Part shown: piece by piece, positions 33,904-42,781 of the stretch
How the letters are laid out: every line of letters begins with the position of its first letter
Position numbering within the stretch: position 1 is the stretch's first letter
Assembly: GCA_002423425.1 (NCBI GenBank)
Contig: DIWC01000049.1
Location: forward strand, 1-64,000
DNA from: Peptococcaceae bacterium UBA6116
Lineage (GTDB): Bacteria; Bacillota; Desulfitobacteriia; Desulfitobacteriales; Syntrophobotulaceae
Length of the DNA stretch: 64,000 nt
Direction of reading: 5' to 3'
Translations under genes and position numbers: made by a program
Notes under the pieces: generated by a model
Databases searched by the model: none
The model's input: only the letters and a program-made list of their open reading frames with translations
Told to the model about the DNA's origin: nothing

Positions 33904-33961
33904 ATATTTAGAAAAATAATTGAAACTTTATGACCTTTATAAATGAGTAGGGGGATAGATT

Positions 33962-35671
33962 TTGAAAGTGGAGACTGACTCTAAAGCCGTTACGATAGAT
34001 GGTAATAAACTAAAAAACATGTTGAGTTCCGGCTCTGGACTTTTAGAGCAACTAAAGAAAGAGATTGATTCATTAAACGTTTTCCCTGTTCCCGACGGTG
34101 ATACAGGTACAAATATGAATTTAACTTTTCGTGCTGCATGCCAGTCGGCAGACAAGGTGACGGATCATTCTATTCATGAGGTTGCTTCCGCTGCTTCTAT
34201 GGGTTCGCTAATGGGGGCGAGAGGAAATTCGGGAGTAATACTTTCTCAGATTATGAGAGGAATAGCCAAGGGTTTAGAAGGGCTAAAAGAAGCCAATGCG
34301 CTTCAATTTGCCCATGCTTTGCAAACAGGCGTGGATACTGCCTATAAAGCTGTAATGAGACCGGTCGAGGGGACTATTCTGACTGTTTCCCGTGAAACGG
34401 CGAAAGGTGCATATAATAGAGCAAAAAGTGGTGAAACAGATATTTTGGAGATATTGAAAGCAGGTTATAAGCGGGGCGAGGCTACATTAGCCCGAACTCC
34501 GTATATGTTGCCTGTTCTCAAACAAGCAGGGGTGGTTGATGCCGGAGGAAAAGGGTTCCTGACTATTGTCGGCGGTTGGATTTCAGCCTTGGAAGGGAAT
34601 TTGCCTGAACCGAAGAGTATAATACCTGGTGAAAATTTGCGAGATCCGGTGACCTTGGGAATAACTGAGATTGGAAGTCTTGATTACCCTTATTGTACAG
34701 AATTTCTTGTAAAAGGTAATGCTCTGGTGCCCGAAAGGATTAAACATGACCTCATTGCTAAGGGAGATTGTTTATTGGTTGTCGGTACCGACGAAGTGGT
34801 TAAAATCCATATCCATACAAAGAACCCGGGGCTTATTTTGGATTATGCAATTAATCATGGCTCTTTGCATGGAATCCAGATCCATAACATGTTTGCCCAA
34901 AATGAAGCGGCTGCCCACCAAGCCAAGGCTGAGGTTCTTAAAGAGGATGGGAGACAAGAGGCAGAGGATTATAACATAGCTAATAGTGAACAGACGGGGC
35001 AATCTGAATTAAAGGAATATGGAATTGTTGCAGTTGCAATGGGAAAAGGAATTGGTGAGATCTTTTATAGCCTTGGCGTGGAGCAGGTGGTTTTTGGAGG
35101 CCAGACGATGAACCCCAGCACCAGTGATTTAGCTGAAGCTGTGTTAAAAGTTAACGCCCGCAACGTTTATATTTTGCCTAATAACAGCAATATAATAATG
35201 GCAGCAAGTCAGGTTAATGAAATTATTGAAGACCGTCAGGTCTATGTAATTCCTACCAAGTCTATACCGCAGGCGATTTCCGCTCTTTTGGCTTTTAATT
35301 CGGATATTCTTCCGGAAGAAAACGTTACCGGAATGTCTGATGCCTTAAATCAGGTCGTTTCCGGTGAGGTCACTTATGCCGTAAGAAATACCCAGTTCGG
35401 TGACCTTGATATCGCCGAGGGTGATATCCTCGGGCTGGTTAATGATAAGATTACTGCAACCGGCAAGGATATATTCGAGGTAGCCCAAAAAGTCCTGGAA
35501 ACCATGAATTGGCGGGACAAGGATATCGTGACGATCTTCTATGGCAAGGATATGGCTGAAGAAGATGTCGGATTGCTTTCAGCCTGGCTGAAAGATAATA
35601 AGCCTGATATCGAAGTTGAAGTATATTCCGGAAAACAACCGTTATACTATTATATACTTGGCGTGGAATAA
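33962..35671 (+). CDS. fakA: fatty acid kinase FakA (Dak-phosphatase / YloV family)
   Basis: 569 residues. The N-terminal DhaL-like ATP-binding domain has NVFPVPDGDTGTNM (~40-53) with the Mg-binding aspartates, MGSLMGARGNSGVILSQI, and AGVVDAGGKGF. The C-terminal half (~330-569) is the EDD/DegV-like FakA domain (GGQTMNPSTSDLAEAV, VYILPNNSNI). FakA phosphorylates fatty acids held by a FakB protein. No fakB is in the window. TTG 33962 follows GTAGGGGG. Terminated at 35681. Confidence 0.93.
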   Translation: MKVETDSKAVTIDGNKLKNMLSSGSGLLEQLKKEIDSLNVFPVPDGDTGTNMNLTFRAACQSADKVTDHSIHEVASAASMGSLMGARGNSGVILSQIMRGIAKGLEGLKEANALQFAHALQTGVDTAYKAVMRPVEGTILTVSRETAKGAYNRAKSGETDILEILKAGYKRGEATLARTPYMLPVLKQAGVVDAGGKGFLTIVGGWISALEGNLPEPKSIIPGENLRDPVTLGITEIGSLDYPYCTEFLVKGNALVPERIKHDLIAKGDCLLVVGTDEVVKIHIHTKNPGLILDYAINHGSLHGIQIHNMFAQNEAAAHQAKAEVLKEDGRQEAEDYNIANSEQTGQSELKEYGIVAVAMGKGIGEIFYSLGVEQVVFGGQTMNPSTSDLAEAVLKVNARNVYILPNNSNIIMAASQVNEIIEDRQVYVIPTKSIPQAISALLAFNSDILPEENVTGMSDALNQVVSGEVTYAVRNTQFGDLDIAEGDILGLVNDKITATGKDIFEVAQKVLETMNWRDKDIVTIFYGKDMAEEDVGLLSAWLKDNKPDIEVEVYSGKQPLYYYILGVE

Positions 35672-35680
35672 TATTTTTCC

Positions 35681-35707
35681 CCTTCGGCTTCGCCGGAGGT
35701 TTTTTTA
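35681..35707 (+). terminator. terminator after fakA
   Basis: CCTTCGGC pairs with GCCGGAGG over TTC, followed by T7. Confidence 0.88.
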
Positions 35708-35711
35708 CACA

Positions 35712-35732
35712 TGAAGGCCATCTAGGCCTTCA
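35712..35732. repeat. GGCC-centred small palindrome
   Basis: TGAAGGCC and GGCCTTCA flank ATCTA. It resembles in style the GGCC/CCATCC repeats seen at 43.5, 44.6 and 55.3 kb. Confidence 0.5.
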
Positions 35733-35762
35733 CGTGATGGACTAAGGCAGAAGGGTGATAAG

Positions 35763-36439
35763 ATGAAGGCGGGAAGTGTCTTTGATATGCTTGGACCGGT
35801 CATGGTCGGCCCTTCAAGCTCACATACTGCTGGCGCAGTCAGGCTTGGGTTAATGGCCGGAAAGATTTTAGGTGCCGGACTCAAAGAAGCCAGCGGTTTT
35901 ACTCCACGGATCTTTTGCTGAGACCAGCAAAGGGCATGGAACTGATTTGGCGATTATTGCCGGGCTCTTGGGAATGCAGGCTGATGATGAGAGAATTAAG
36001 ATTTCTTCCCAAATAGCTGAAGAATCAGGGATAACTATTATTTTTGAAAAAAAATCTTGGAGACGTTCATCCCAATTCGGTCAAATTTTATTTGACTGGA
36101 ACCAGGGGAGAAAAAGCCGAGACTGCCGGTTGTTCTATCGGAGGGGGCAGAATAGTTATTACCGAAATTAATGAGTTTTCGGTTGAGTTCATGGGCGAAT
36201 ATCCTACCTTGGTGTTACTCTATACTGATTCCCCCGGGATGATAACGGAAATCACCCGGGTTTTGGCCGGCGTCGGAATAAACATTGCACAGATGAGAGT
36301 CTCAAGAGAGGGTAAGGGGCGAAGAGCTTTGGCCGTGATCGAAACTGATGAAATAATTAAGCAGGAGATTACAAAAGATATTGGAAGGCTATCTAAAATT
36401 GAACGGGTGATGTTTATCGAACCGCTGGATCCGAGGTGA
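35763..36439 (+). pseudogene. sdaAB: L-serine dehydratase beta subunit, two frameshifts
   Basis: ATG 35763 opens MKAGSVFDMLGPVMVGPSSSHTAGAVRLG, here in one frame as far as LGAGLK. Near 35880-35890 the frame shifts by one and continues KPAVLLHGSFAETSKGHGTD, then GITIIFEKK. At an A8 tract (~36047-36055) it shifts again into NLGDVHPNSVKFYLTGTRGE, and runs through an intact C-terminal ACT domain (LVLLYTDSPGMITEITRVL) to the stop at 36437-36439. All segments together make a normal SdaAB of about 225 residues. Two separate shifts make a single programmed frameshift unlikely. The alpha subunit next to it is also broken, so the enzyme is lost. Position between fakA and recG is the ancestral one. Confidence 0.88.
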
Positions 36440-36446
36440 TTGAAAG

Positions 36447-37017
36447 ATGCGTTCTTATCAGCATATAATTGAGAAAGCATTAGAATTAAATTGCAAAATT
36501 AGTGAGATCGTGATTTTAGAGGAGATAATGACGACCGGTGTTCCAAGGGAACAACTGCTGGAGAGAATGAGACAAAACTATTTAGTAATGCAGGATTCTG
36601 TAGATCAGGGAATGACCGGCAGATGGAAGTCGCGCTCAGGACTTGTCGGCGGGGATGCTGCGTTGCTGGATAATTATGGGCGCAGTGGGAAATCACTTCT
36701 TGGAGACCGGATGAATCAGGCTGCAGCAAGGGCTATTGCGGTGGCCGAAGTTAATGCCGGTATGGGAAGAGACGTTGCTGCTCCTACTGCCGGTTCGTGC
36801 GGAGTATTGCCGGCAGTGGTGCTTACTGTCAGAGATCAATTATCAGCCCCGGAAGAAAAGGTGATCATGTCACTTTTTACTTCCGCTGGATGAAGTAATC
36901 GATGCCATGGCTTCCATTGGTAAAAATATGCCTTGTAGTTTAAAAGAAACTGCTCAAGGAGGATTGGCGGTCACTCCGACGGGAGAAAAGATCAGGAAGT
37001 CTTTCTTAGAAACTTAG
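36447..37017 (+). pseudogene. sdaAA: L-serine dehydratase alpha subunit, internal deletion
   Basis: ATG 36447 opens a normal SdaAA N-terminus through GRDVAAPTAGSCGVLPAVVLTV to LFTSAG, then hits a stop at ~36891. Right at that point another frame continues DEVIDAMASIGKNMPCSLKE and ends GEKIRKSFLET at 37017, which is the true C-terminus of the family. A normal subunit is about 290-300 residues, so about 100-120 codons, including conserved Cys residues that hold the iron-sulfur cluster, have been deleted and the frames joined out of register. Short identity (GCTGGATGAAG) at the junction would fit a deletion by recombination between small repeats. Together with sdaAB this locus cannot give active serine dehydratase. 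Confidence 0.87.
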
Positions 37018-37066
37018 TAATTAACAGGAATAAATAGTTAAGATATAGGGGCGGTTAGGTGAGAAC

Positions 37067-39394
37067 GTGCCGGAAATAGAAAATATCGTGAATAGTTTAG
37101 TCAAAGCTATGAGGGCTGAAGAAAAGCAAGGCCATATCAATACCGGAGCTATTGGTGGTTTTAGTTCTTTTTTGCTTGATATTTTGCCAAACTTAAGAGA
37201 CCGATTGTCCGCTGGTGTTATCGAAGAACTCAGAGTTCTGGCAGCGGATTATTGCCAGTCAAGCCCTTATAAGAGACAAAAATTATTTGCTGTCCTTAAA
37301 GAAAAAATAAATATATTGCAACCTCCTAAGAACTCAGATTTGGCAAGAAACTCTGAGTCACAATTAAAATCCGACTTTCCAAAGAATAATAACCTCGCCA
37401 AAAATCTGCAGTATCTTAAGGGAGTTGGGCCACAAAGAGCCAAACAGTTTGCCAACATTGGCATTTCTACTGTAGAAGATCTTCTGAAGTACTTTCCCCG
37501 GCGATACGAAATCAGGACAAAACGCAGGATTGACGACTTAAAAGATAATGAATTAGCGACGATAACCGGAAAAGTTGTTGGCAGTCAAATAAGCACGGGT
37601 AAAATTAAAGTAGTTAAGTTAAATATTGAACAAGACGGCAGAAATATTTATGCTGTATGGTTCAACCAGATTTATATTCCCAAACAGTTTTCCCAAGGAA
37701 CAATCGTATCGGTCACCGGTAAAGTTCAATGGAAAAAACAGGTTCCTGAACTTCTGGCAACTGAGATTGTCAGGGGCAGTACGGACGGGCTCGAAGAGGA
37801 GATAGTACCTGTCTATTCGGAAACGGCCCAACTCAATTCAAAAATTATTCGCGGAATTGTGAAAAATATTCTACCTCAAGCAGATAAGCATTTCCCGGAA
37901 GTTTTACCGGACGGTGAGAGCGGTCTGATGTATCGGCCGCAAGCATATAAAGAAATACATCAACCTTCCTCCTTAGAATCAATGAAAAGAGCAAGAGAAA
38001 GGTTGGTGATAGAAGAAATCCTATTTCTTCAACTTTCGTTAGCTCTTTTGCGTTTGCCAAGTAAACCGAAAGAAGGCTTAAGTCTTAATGGCGGCGGCGA
38101 ATTAGTAAACAGGTTTCTTTCTAATCTTCCTTTTGCGCTGACCAATGCCCAGAAAAGAGTGATTAATGAAATATCCAGGGATATGTCCGAAAATAAAAAA
38201 ACAATGACCAGACTGCTTCAGGGCGATGTCGGTTCAGGCAAGACAGTGGTGGCTATGGCGGTCATTCTACAGGCAGTCGGTTCAGGTTTCCAGGCAGCAA
38301 TGATGGCACCAACTGAAGTTCTTGCCCAACAGCACTATAAATCGCTGTCTGAAGCTTTTGAACGGTTGGGGATAAATGTGGTGCTGCTGGCCGGCAGTCA
38401 AACAAGAACAGAAAGAGAACTGGTTTTAGGCCGGATAGTCGCGGGAGAAGCACAGGTTGTAGTGGGGACACATGCTCTGATTCAGGACACTGTCCGCTTT
38501 CAAAATTTAGGGATCGTAGTTACCGATGAACAGCACCGCTTTGGTGTAAGGCAGAAGACCTTGCTTCAGGATAAAGGGAAAAACCCACACGTCTTGGTAA
38601 TGACGGCAACCCCTATTCCCAGAACTTTGGCCCTAACTCTTTACGGAGATCTTCAGCTCTCGGTACTGAATGAAATGCCTCCCGGAAGGAAACCGGTAAT
38701 TACTAAAAAGATTTCCGAGCGCAACCGCCAGAATATGGAAAAATTTCTGGAACGACATATTTCCCTGGGCAGACAGGCTTATGTTGTTTGTCCGCTTGTC
38801 GAAGAAACTGAAAAATCAGATTTGGTTTCGGCTACAAAAACGGCTGAAGCTTTAAAGGGACGTTTCCCGCAAAGCTCAGTCGCCTTATTGCATGGAAGGA
38901 TGAAAAGCCAAGAAAAAGAGGAGATTATGCAGCGGTTTCGTCAAGGAGAAATCAATATCCTCGTGACCACTACCGTCGTAGAGGTAGGAGTTGATGTCCC
39001 CAATGCATCTATTATGGTAGTTGAGGGAGCGGAGCGTTTTGGACTTGCCCAGCTGCATCAATTGCGTGGCAGAGTCGGACGAGGGCAGGAACAATCCTAC
39101 TGCATACTGATCAGTAATGTCGCCAATAGTGCCAGGTTCAACATTCTTTGTCAAACCGAAGACGGCTTTAAGATTGCCGAAGAAGACCTCAAGATTCGGG
39201 GCCCGGGAGAGTTGCTGGGTTTGCGTCAGCACGGAGTCCCGGAATTAAGACTTACCGATCTGGGTAAGGACGGTGTTCTGGTGGAAGAGGCTTATAATAT
39301 TCTTAAAAAAACGTTAGCTGATCCCCAAAAATATGAACTGTTATACCAAGAGGTTAACAGGCTTTATTCAAGGGGAAAAGCTGGGGTTAACTGA
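37067..39394 (+). CDS. recG: ATP-dependent DNA helicase RecG
   Basis: 775 residues. An N-terminal extension of about 110 residues is followed by LKGVGPQRAKQFANIGI (HhH-like), an OB/wedge domain (~150-250), and an SF2 helicase core with Walker A GDVGSGKTVVAMA (~386), DEQHRFGVRQ (motif II, ~488), MTATPIPRTLALT, and QLRGRVGRG near ~665. It reverses and rescues stalled forks and branch-migrates Holliday junctions. GTG 37067 has AGGTGAG upstream. The N-terminal extension is longer than in E. coli but is known in clostridial RecG. Confidence 0.96.
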   Translation: MPEIENIVNSLVKAMRAEEKQGHINTGAIGGFSSFLLDILPNLRDRLSAGVIEELRVLAADYCQSSPYKRQKLFAVLKEKINILQPPKNSDLARNSESQLKSDFPKNNNLAKNLQYLKGVGPQRAKQFANIGISTVEDLLKYFPRRYEIRTKRRIDDLKDNELATITGKVVGSQISTGKIKVVKLNIEQDGRNIYAVWFNQIYIPKQFSQGTIVSVTGKVQWKKQVPELLATEIVRGSTDGLEEEIVPVYSETAQLNSKIIRGIVKNILPQADKHFPEVLPDGESGLMYRPQAYKEIHQPSSLESMKRARERLVIEEILFLQLSLALLRLPSKPKEGLSLNGGGELVNRFLSNLPFALTNAQKRVINEISRDMSENKKTMTRLLQGDVGSGKTVVAMAVILQAVGSGFQAAMMAPTEVLAQQHYKSLSEAFERLGINVVLLAGSQTRTERELVLGRIVAGEAQVVVGTHALIQDTVRFQNLGIVVTDEQHRFGVRQKTLLQDKGKNPHVLVMTATPIPRTLALTLYGDLQLSVLNEMPPGRKPVITKKISERNRQNMEKFLERHISLGRQAYVVCPLVEETEKSDLVSATKTAEALKGRFPQSSVALLHGRMKSQEKEEIMQRFRQGEINILVTTTVVEVGVDVPNASIMVVEGAERFGLAQLHQLRGRVGRGQEQSYCILISNVANSARFNILCQTEDGFKIAEEDLKIRGPGELLGLRQHGVPELRLTDLGKDGVLVEEAYNILKKTLADPQKYELLYQEVNRLYSRGKAGVN

Positions 39395-39463
39395 TTTTAG
39401 CGTAAAGTATTTTTACACTTTTATTTTTTTATATAATTATCCCCCTGCCCAGGATAGAAAATA

Positions 39464-39497
39464 GCTTTCTGAAAAATTATAATTGTTTATAGAAAGC
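39464..39497 (+). other. hairpin in the leader of the metal transporter operon
   Basis: GCTTTCT (39464-39470) and AGAAAGC (39491-39497) can pair in the AT-rich 159-base gap before cbiM. No cobalamin riboswitch pattern is recognised. It may be regulatory or chance. Confidence 0.3.
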
Positions 39498-39553
39498 AAC
39501 AGCTGAAGTTTTCTCTGTATTATTTAATATATTTCCGAAAGGGCGGATAAAAA

Positions 39554-40555
39554 TTGCATATTCCGGATAATTACTTAAGTCCGACAACGTGTGCAGTGAT
39601 GGGCGCTGCCATGATTCCGGTATGGTCGGTAGCTATAAAAAAGGTTAAAGACGAAATAACTAAAGTTAAAATGCCATTGCTTGGCATAGGGGCCTCATTC
39701 TCATTTCTGATGATGATGTTTAATATTCCTCTTCCCGGAGGTACGACTGGGCATGCTGTAGGGGGAACATTGCTGGCGATTCTTTTAGGGCCTTTTTCCG
39801 CTTGCATTTCAGTATCTATTGCCTTGTTAATCCAGGCTTTGTTTTTCGGCGATGGGGGAATACTGGCCTTTGGAGCAAATTGTTTTAATATGGCCTTTGT
39901 CTTACCTTTCCTTGGCTATTTTATTTACAAGTTTATTAAAGACAGGGTTAAAACGGAGAAGGGAGAATATGTAGGAATAATCGCCGGCTCCTATCTGGGT
40001 ATAAATTTTGCGGCTTTGGTTGCGGCTATCGAATTTGGTATCCAACCGCTGCTTTTTACCAACGCTGCGGGGCAACCTCTTTACTGTCCATATCCATTGG
40101 CGGTGTCAATACCGGCCATGACGATTCCTCATCTCCTGGTCGCAGGCGTTATGGAAGCAATCTTCACAGTTGCTATTTTTGCCTTTATTAAAAAGGTTTC
40201 ACCGGGAATAATATATGAAGGGGCCAAACAAAAAGTAAAACTTGTCTATGGCCTGATTGTCGCTTTAATTTGTTTGACCCCGCTTGGACTTCTGGCTACG
40301 GGAACGGCGTGGGGCGAATGGGGAGCGGATGAAATAACAAATGTGGCATCCAGCGGTCAAGTCTTAGGCTATGTTCCGCAAGGAATGGCAAATGGATTTA
40401 ACTTTGAGGCAATTATGCCTGACTATTCGGTTCATGGGTTGCCGGCGGTGGCGGGGTATATTTTATCGGCAATTGCCGGGGTGGCGATTATGGTTATATT
40501 GTTTAAAATTATCAGTAACTTCAAGAAAGACAAGACTGGGGACATTACAAGATAA
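39554..40555 (+). CDS. cbiM: CbiM-type Co/Ni ECF transporter S component
   Basis: 333 residues, about 8-9 membrane helices. It begins MHIPDNYLSP: the invariant His at position 2, next to the amino terminus, is a metal ligand in CbiM/NikM. GGTTGHAVGGTLLAILLGP (His ligand) and ALFFGDGGILAFGANCFNMA are further family motifs. The C-terminal ~80 residues after a loop (QVLGYVPQGMANGFNFEAIM) end in one more membrane helix, the CbiN/PDGLE-like part fused to the S component. TTG 39554 follows AAAGGGCGG. Metal choice (Co or Ni) cannot be read from the sequence. Forms an operon with cbiQ and cbiO. Confidence 0.93.
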   Translation: MHIPDNYLSPTTCAVMGAAMIPVWSVAIKKVKDEITKVKMPLLGIGASFSFLMMMFNIPLPGGTTGHAVGGTLLAILLGPFSACISVSIALLIQALFFGDGGILAFGANCFNMAFVLPFLGYFIYKFIKDRVKTEKGEYVGIIAGSYLGINFAALVAAIEFGIQPLLFTNAAGQPLYCPYPLAVSIPAMTIPHLLVAGVMEAIFTVAIFAFIKKVSPGIIYEGAKQKVKLVYGLIVALICLTPLGLLATGTAWGEWGADEITNVASSGQVLGYVPQGMANGFNFEAIMPDYSVHGLPAVAGYILSAIAGVAIMVILFKIISNFKKDKTGDITR

Positions 40556-40559
40556 ACAT

Positions 40560-41372
40560 ATGGAAAAGCAGCATGGTATTCCTGAATGGTTGATAAAAGA
40601 TGAAAACTATGTACCACAAGCGGATAAGGATACTTTTATTAATAAGAGTATCCTGTCTTTATTAAGCGTTCTTGCCCGGATAAGAAAACAAAGCGGCGAC
40701 CATCAAGATAAATTTCAGGTAAATGCTGCTTTTAAGGTTTTCTTTACTTTGATGCTGGTAACTTTGGTATCAATCTCCACAAATTTTATATTTGTGATCG
40801 TGATCAATGTCTATTTACTGGTAATTCTGAGTGTGATGCCGGCGCAGGAAATCGTGAAAATTCTGAGGACAAGTTTTCTTGTTGCTGTTTTTACGTTTGT
40901 TATCCTTTTGCCTGCAGTTTTTTGGGGCAATGGATATAGCAGTATCATGATTGTTTCTAAAGTATTTGCAACCGTCACGGCGGTAAACATTCTTTCCTAC
41001 TCGTCAAAATGGAATTCTATTACGAGTGTCTTGAAAAGATTTTTTCTGCCCGATACCTTTATTCTTGTTTTGGATATTACGCTTAAATATATTGTGATGT
41101 TGGGTGAATTTTCTTTGGATATGTTATTTTCGCTGAAGTTGAGGTCTGTCGGTAATAATAAAAGCAAATACACATCCTTATCCGGGATAGCGGGAACAAT
41201 GTTTATTAAATCGAAAGAAATGGCGGACGATATGTATGCGGCGATGGAATGCAGAGGTTTTACAGGAGAATACCGTATTAATAATCAATTAAAATTGAAG
41301 TTTGCAGACTTTATCTATATAACGATTAATGCCGGAATTATATTTATTTTTGTTTATTATGGAAGGATTTAG
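40560..41372 (+). CDS. cbiQ: ECF transporter T component (CbiQ)
   Basis: 270 residues with 4-5 membrane helices in the first 150 residues and a cytoplasmic region carrying SLKLRSVG and AMECRGFTGEY, the latter being the ARG-type coupling motif (usually A-x-x-x-RG) that contacts the ATPase. ATG 40560 comes 5 bases after the cbiM stop; its ribosome-binding site is poor (GGGGA about 18 bases upstream), so it is probably coupled to cbiM. The open frame extends far upstream inside cbiM, but that is a shadow. Confidence 0.9.
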   Translation: MEKQHGIPEWLIKDENYVPQADKDTFINKSILSLLSVLARIRKQSGDHQDKFQVNAAFKVFFTLMLVTLVSISTNFIFVIVINVYLLVILSVMPAQEIVKILRTSFLVAVFTFVILLPAVFWGNGYSSIMIVSKVFATVTAVNILSYSSKWNSITSVLKRFFLPDTFILVLDITLKYIVMLGEFSLDMLFSLKLRSVGNNKSKYTSLSGIAGTMFIKSKEMADDMYAAMECRGFTGEYRINNQLKLKFADFIYITINAGIIFIFVYYGRI

Positions 41373-41373
41373 A

Positions 41374-42189
41374 ATGATTGAGCTCAAAGAAGTTTATTAT
41401 TCCTATTCAGGTATCAATGCCTTAAGAAACATAAATCTGCAAATTGAAGAAGGTGAAGCCGTAACCTTAATGGGACCTAACGGAAGCGGAAAATCTACCT
41501 TGCTTAAAATAATTAATGGAATTGTGTCCCCTGATAGCGGAGTATACAGATTCAATAACGAAGAAATAACGTCGAAAAAGCTCCAGAAGCCCGAATTCTC
41601 CAAGCTTTTTCACCAAAAGATAGGGTTCGTTTTCCAAAACTCTGATACTCAGCTTTTCTGCGCCAATGTTTTTGATGAAGTTGCCTTTGGGCCCAGACAG
41701 ATGGGAAGGAAAGAAAGCGAAGTTGAGAAAAGAGTAAATGACTGTTTGGAGTTACTAAATATCCGGGATTTTAAATCCAGGCAGCCCTACCATTTAAGCG
41801 GAGGAGAAAAACGCAAGGTAGCAATTGCTTGTGTTTTGGCACTGAATCCTGAAGTTCTTGTACTGGACGAGCCGATGAATGGTCTTGATCCAAGAACACA
41901 AAGATGGCTTGTAGAGTTTCTAGTTGGACTCAGCAAGGCAGGGAAAACATTAATTTCATCTACGCATAATCTTGAGCTGGTACATGAGATTTCCAACAGG
42001 GCAATTTTGTTTGACGAGAACCATACTGTGGTTGCTGACAGACCGACAGAAAGACTGCTTGAGGACATTGACCTGCTGAAAAGGGTCAATCTGGTGGATG
42101 AATATTATCATCAGCATGAAGGGAATGAACATAGACATTTTCATGACCACAGATTTATCCATCATCATAATGAAACAGAATACCAGTAA
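41374..42189 (+). CDS. cbiO: ECF transporter ATPase (CbiO) with His-rich tail
   Basis: 271 residues. Walker A GPNGSGKST (~35), Q-loop VFQNSDTQLF, signature LSGGEKRKVAIA (~140), Walker B VLVLDEPMNGLD (~162) and H-loop STHNLELV. The last 30 residues are packed with histidines (HQHEGNEHRHFHDHRFIHHH), absent from most CbiO proteins and suggesting metal storage or sensing. ATG 41374 follows GGAAGGA and touches the cbiQ stop. An upstream in-frame extension overlaps cbiQ and is not accepted. Ends in a terminator that begins at the stop codon. Confidence 0.95.
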   Translation: MIELKEVYYSYSGINALRNINLQIEEGEAVTLMGPNGSGKSTLLKIINGIVSPDSGVYRFNNEEITSKKLQKPEFSKLFHQKIGFVFQNSDTQLFCANVFDEVAFGPRQMGRKESEVEKRVNDCLELLNIRDFKSRQPYHLSGGEKRKVAIACVLALNPEVLVLDEPMNGLDPRTQRWLVEFLVGLSKAGKTLISSTHNLELVHEISNRAILFDENHTVVADRPTERLLEDIDLLKRVNLVDEYYHQHEGNEHRHFHDHRFIHHHNETEYQ

Positions 42190-42206
42190 TTTACTGGTAT
42201 TTTTCT
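42180..42206 (+). terminator. terminator of the cbiMQO operon
   Basis: TACCAGTAA and TTACTGGTA pair (42181-42199), followed by TTTTTCTTT. The left arm overlaps the end of cbiO. Confidence 0.8.
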
Positions 42207-42254
42207 TTAACAAAGGTTGATACTATTGCTAGATATCGACAAGGAGGTATCATC

Positions 42255-42368
42255 ATGGTTAAGAAAAATGCCGATAAGATGAAAGAGATAGAAAATGTAA
42301 AGTATGAAGTAGCCCAGGAAATGGGTTTACCGCAGGATAAGAAGAAAAAAGAAAAGAAGATGGATTAG
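42255..42368 (+). CDS. 37-residue SASP-like peptide
   Basis: ATG 42255 with AAGGAGG 8 bases upstream; TAG at 42366-42368. The product reads KYEVAQEMGLPQDKK in its middle, the N-terminal helix motif of alpha/beta small acid-soluble spore proteins, but it then ends in a Lys-rich tail (KKKKEKKMD) instead of continuing through the second DNA-binding helix. Normal SASPs are 60-90 residues. It may be a shortened SASP-like spore peptide or an unrelated small basic protein. Its location 1.2 kb from gpr, the protease that degrades SASPs, is suggestive. Confidence 0.65.
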   Translation: MVKKNADKMKEIENVKYEVAQEMGLPQDKKKKEKKMD

Positions 42369-42403
42369 AACGGTAAGTAGGGGGCTGTAACTAAACTCAG
42401 CCC

Positions 42404-42430
42404 AGACGTCTCATAATGAGGCGTCTTTTC
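42404..42430 (+). terminator. terminator of the SASP-like gene
   Basis: AGACGTCTC pairs with GAGGCGTCT (one G-T) over ATAAT, followed by TTTCTCTTTCT. Confidence 0.8.
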
Positions 42431-42781
42431 TCTTTCTCTAGGGTAGTAGCCTTGCTCAGAATATTCCGCCAGCCCGTTTACGCAGCTATGAACAAGAACT
42501 CATAGCTAACACTCCAAAACCTCCGGGCATACTGCAAGTGAACCCTTGGCGTGTCTAAACGTTAGGCAACAATATTTGAAGAAAGCAAGAATCACGTAAC
42601 TGTTGATGGATTTACAGCTAACCTAATTGTCCTTAGGTTTAATCTTTATTTCATCTAAAAATTGGTTACCTAATTTTATGTATTTTCGTCCAATGGGGTT
42701 TGCTGATAAGGAATACTTCCTGTGAATCCCCATTATTTGTAATACTTATAAGGAATCTGTTGACTAATATCCAGAGGTATC
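42431..42781. repeat. gene-free stretch with an inverted-repeat partner
   Basis: No gene is seen. Positions 42541-42563 (beginning AACCCTTGGC) are inverted, with two mismatches, at 43476-43498. The block from ~42445 (GTAGCCTTG) also shares short pieces with the other gap. The two gaps bracket the hypothetical gene at 42782. Confidence 0.55.

Noticed and set aside
35763..36439. Programmed ribosomal frameshift in sdaAB at the A8 tract
   Set aside because: A second, independent shift lies upstream and the partner subunit has a large deletion, so simple decay explains it better.
39395..39553. Cobalamin or Ni/Co riboswitch before cbiM
   Set aside because: The conserved B12-box pattern is not seen and only a weak AT-rich hairpin can be drawn.
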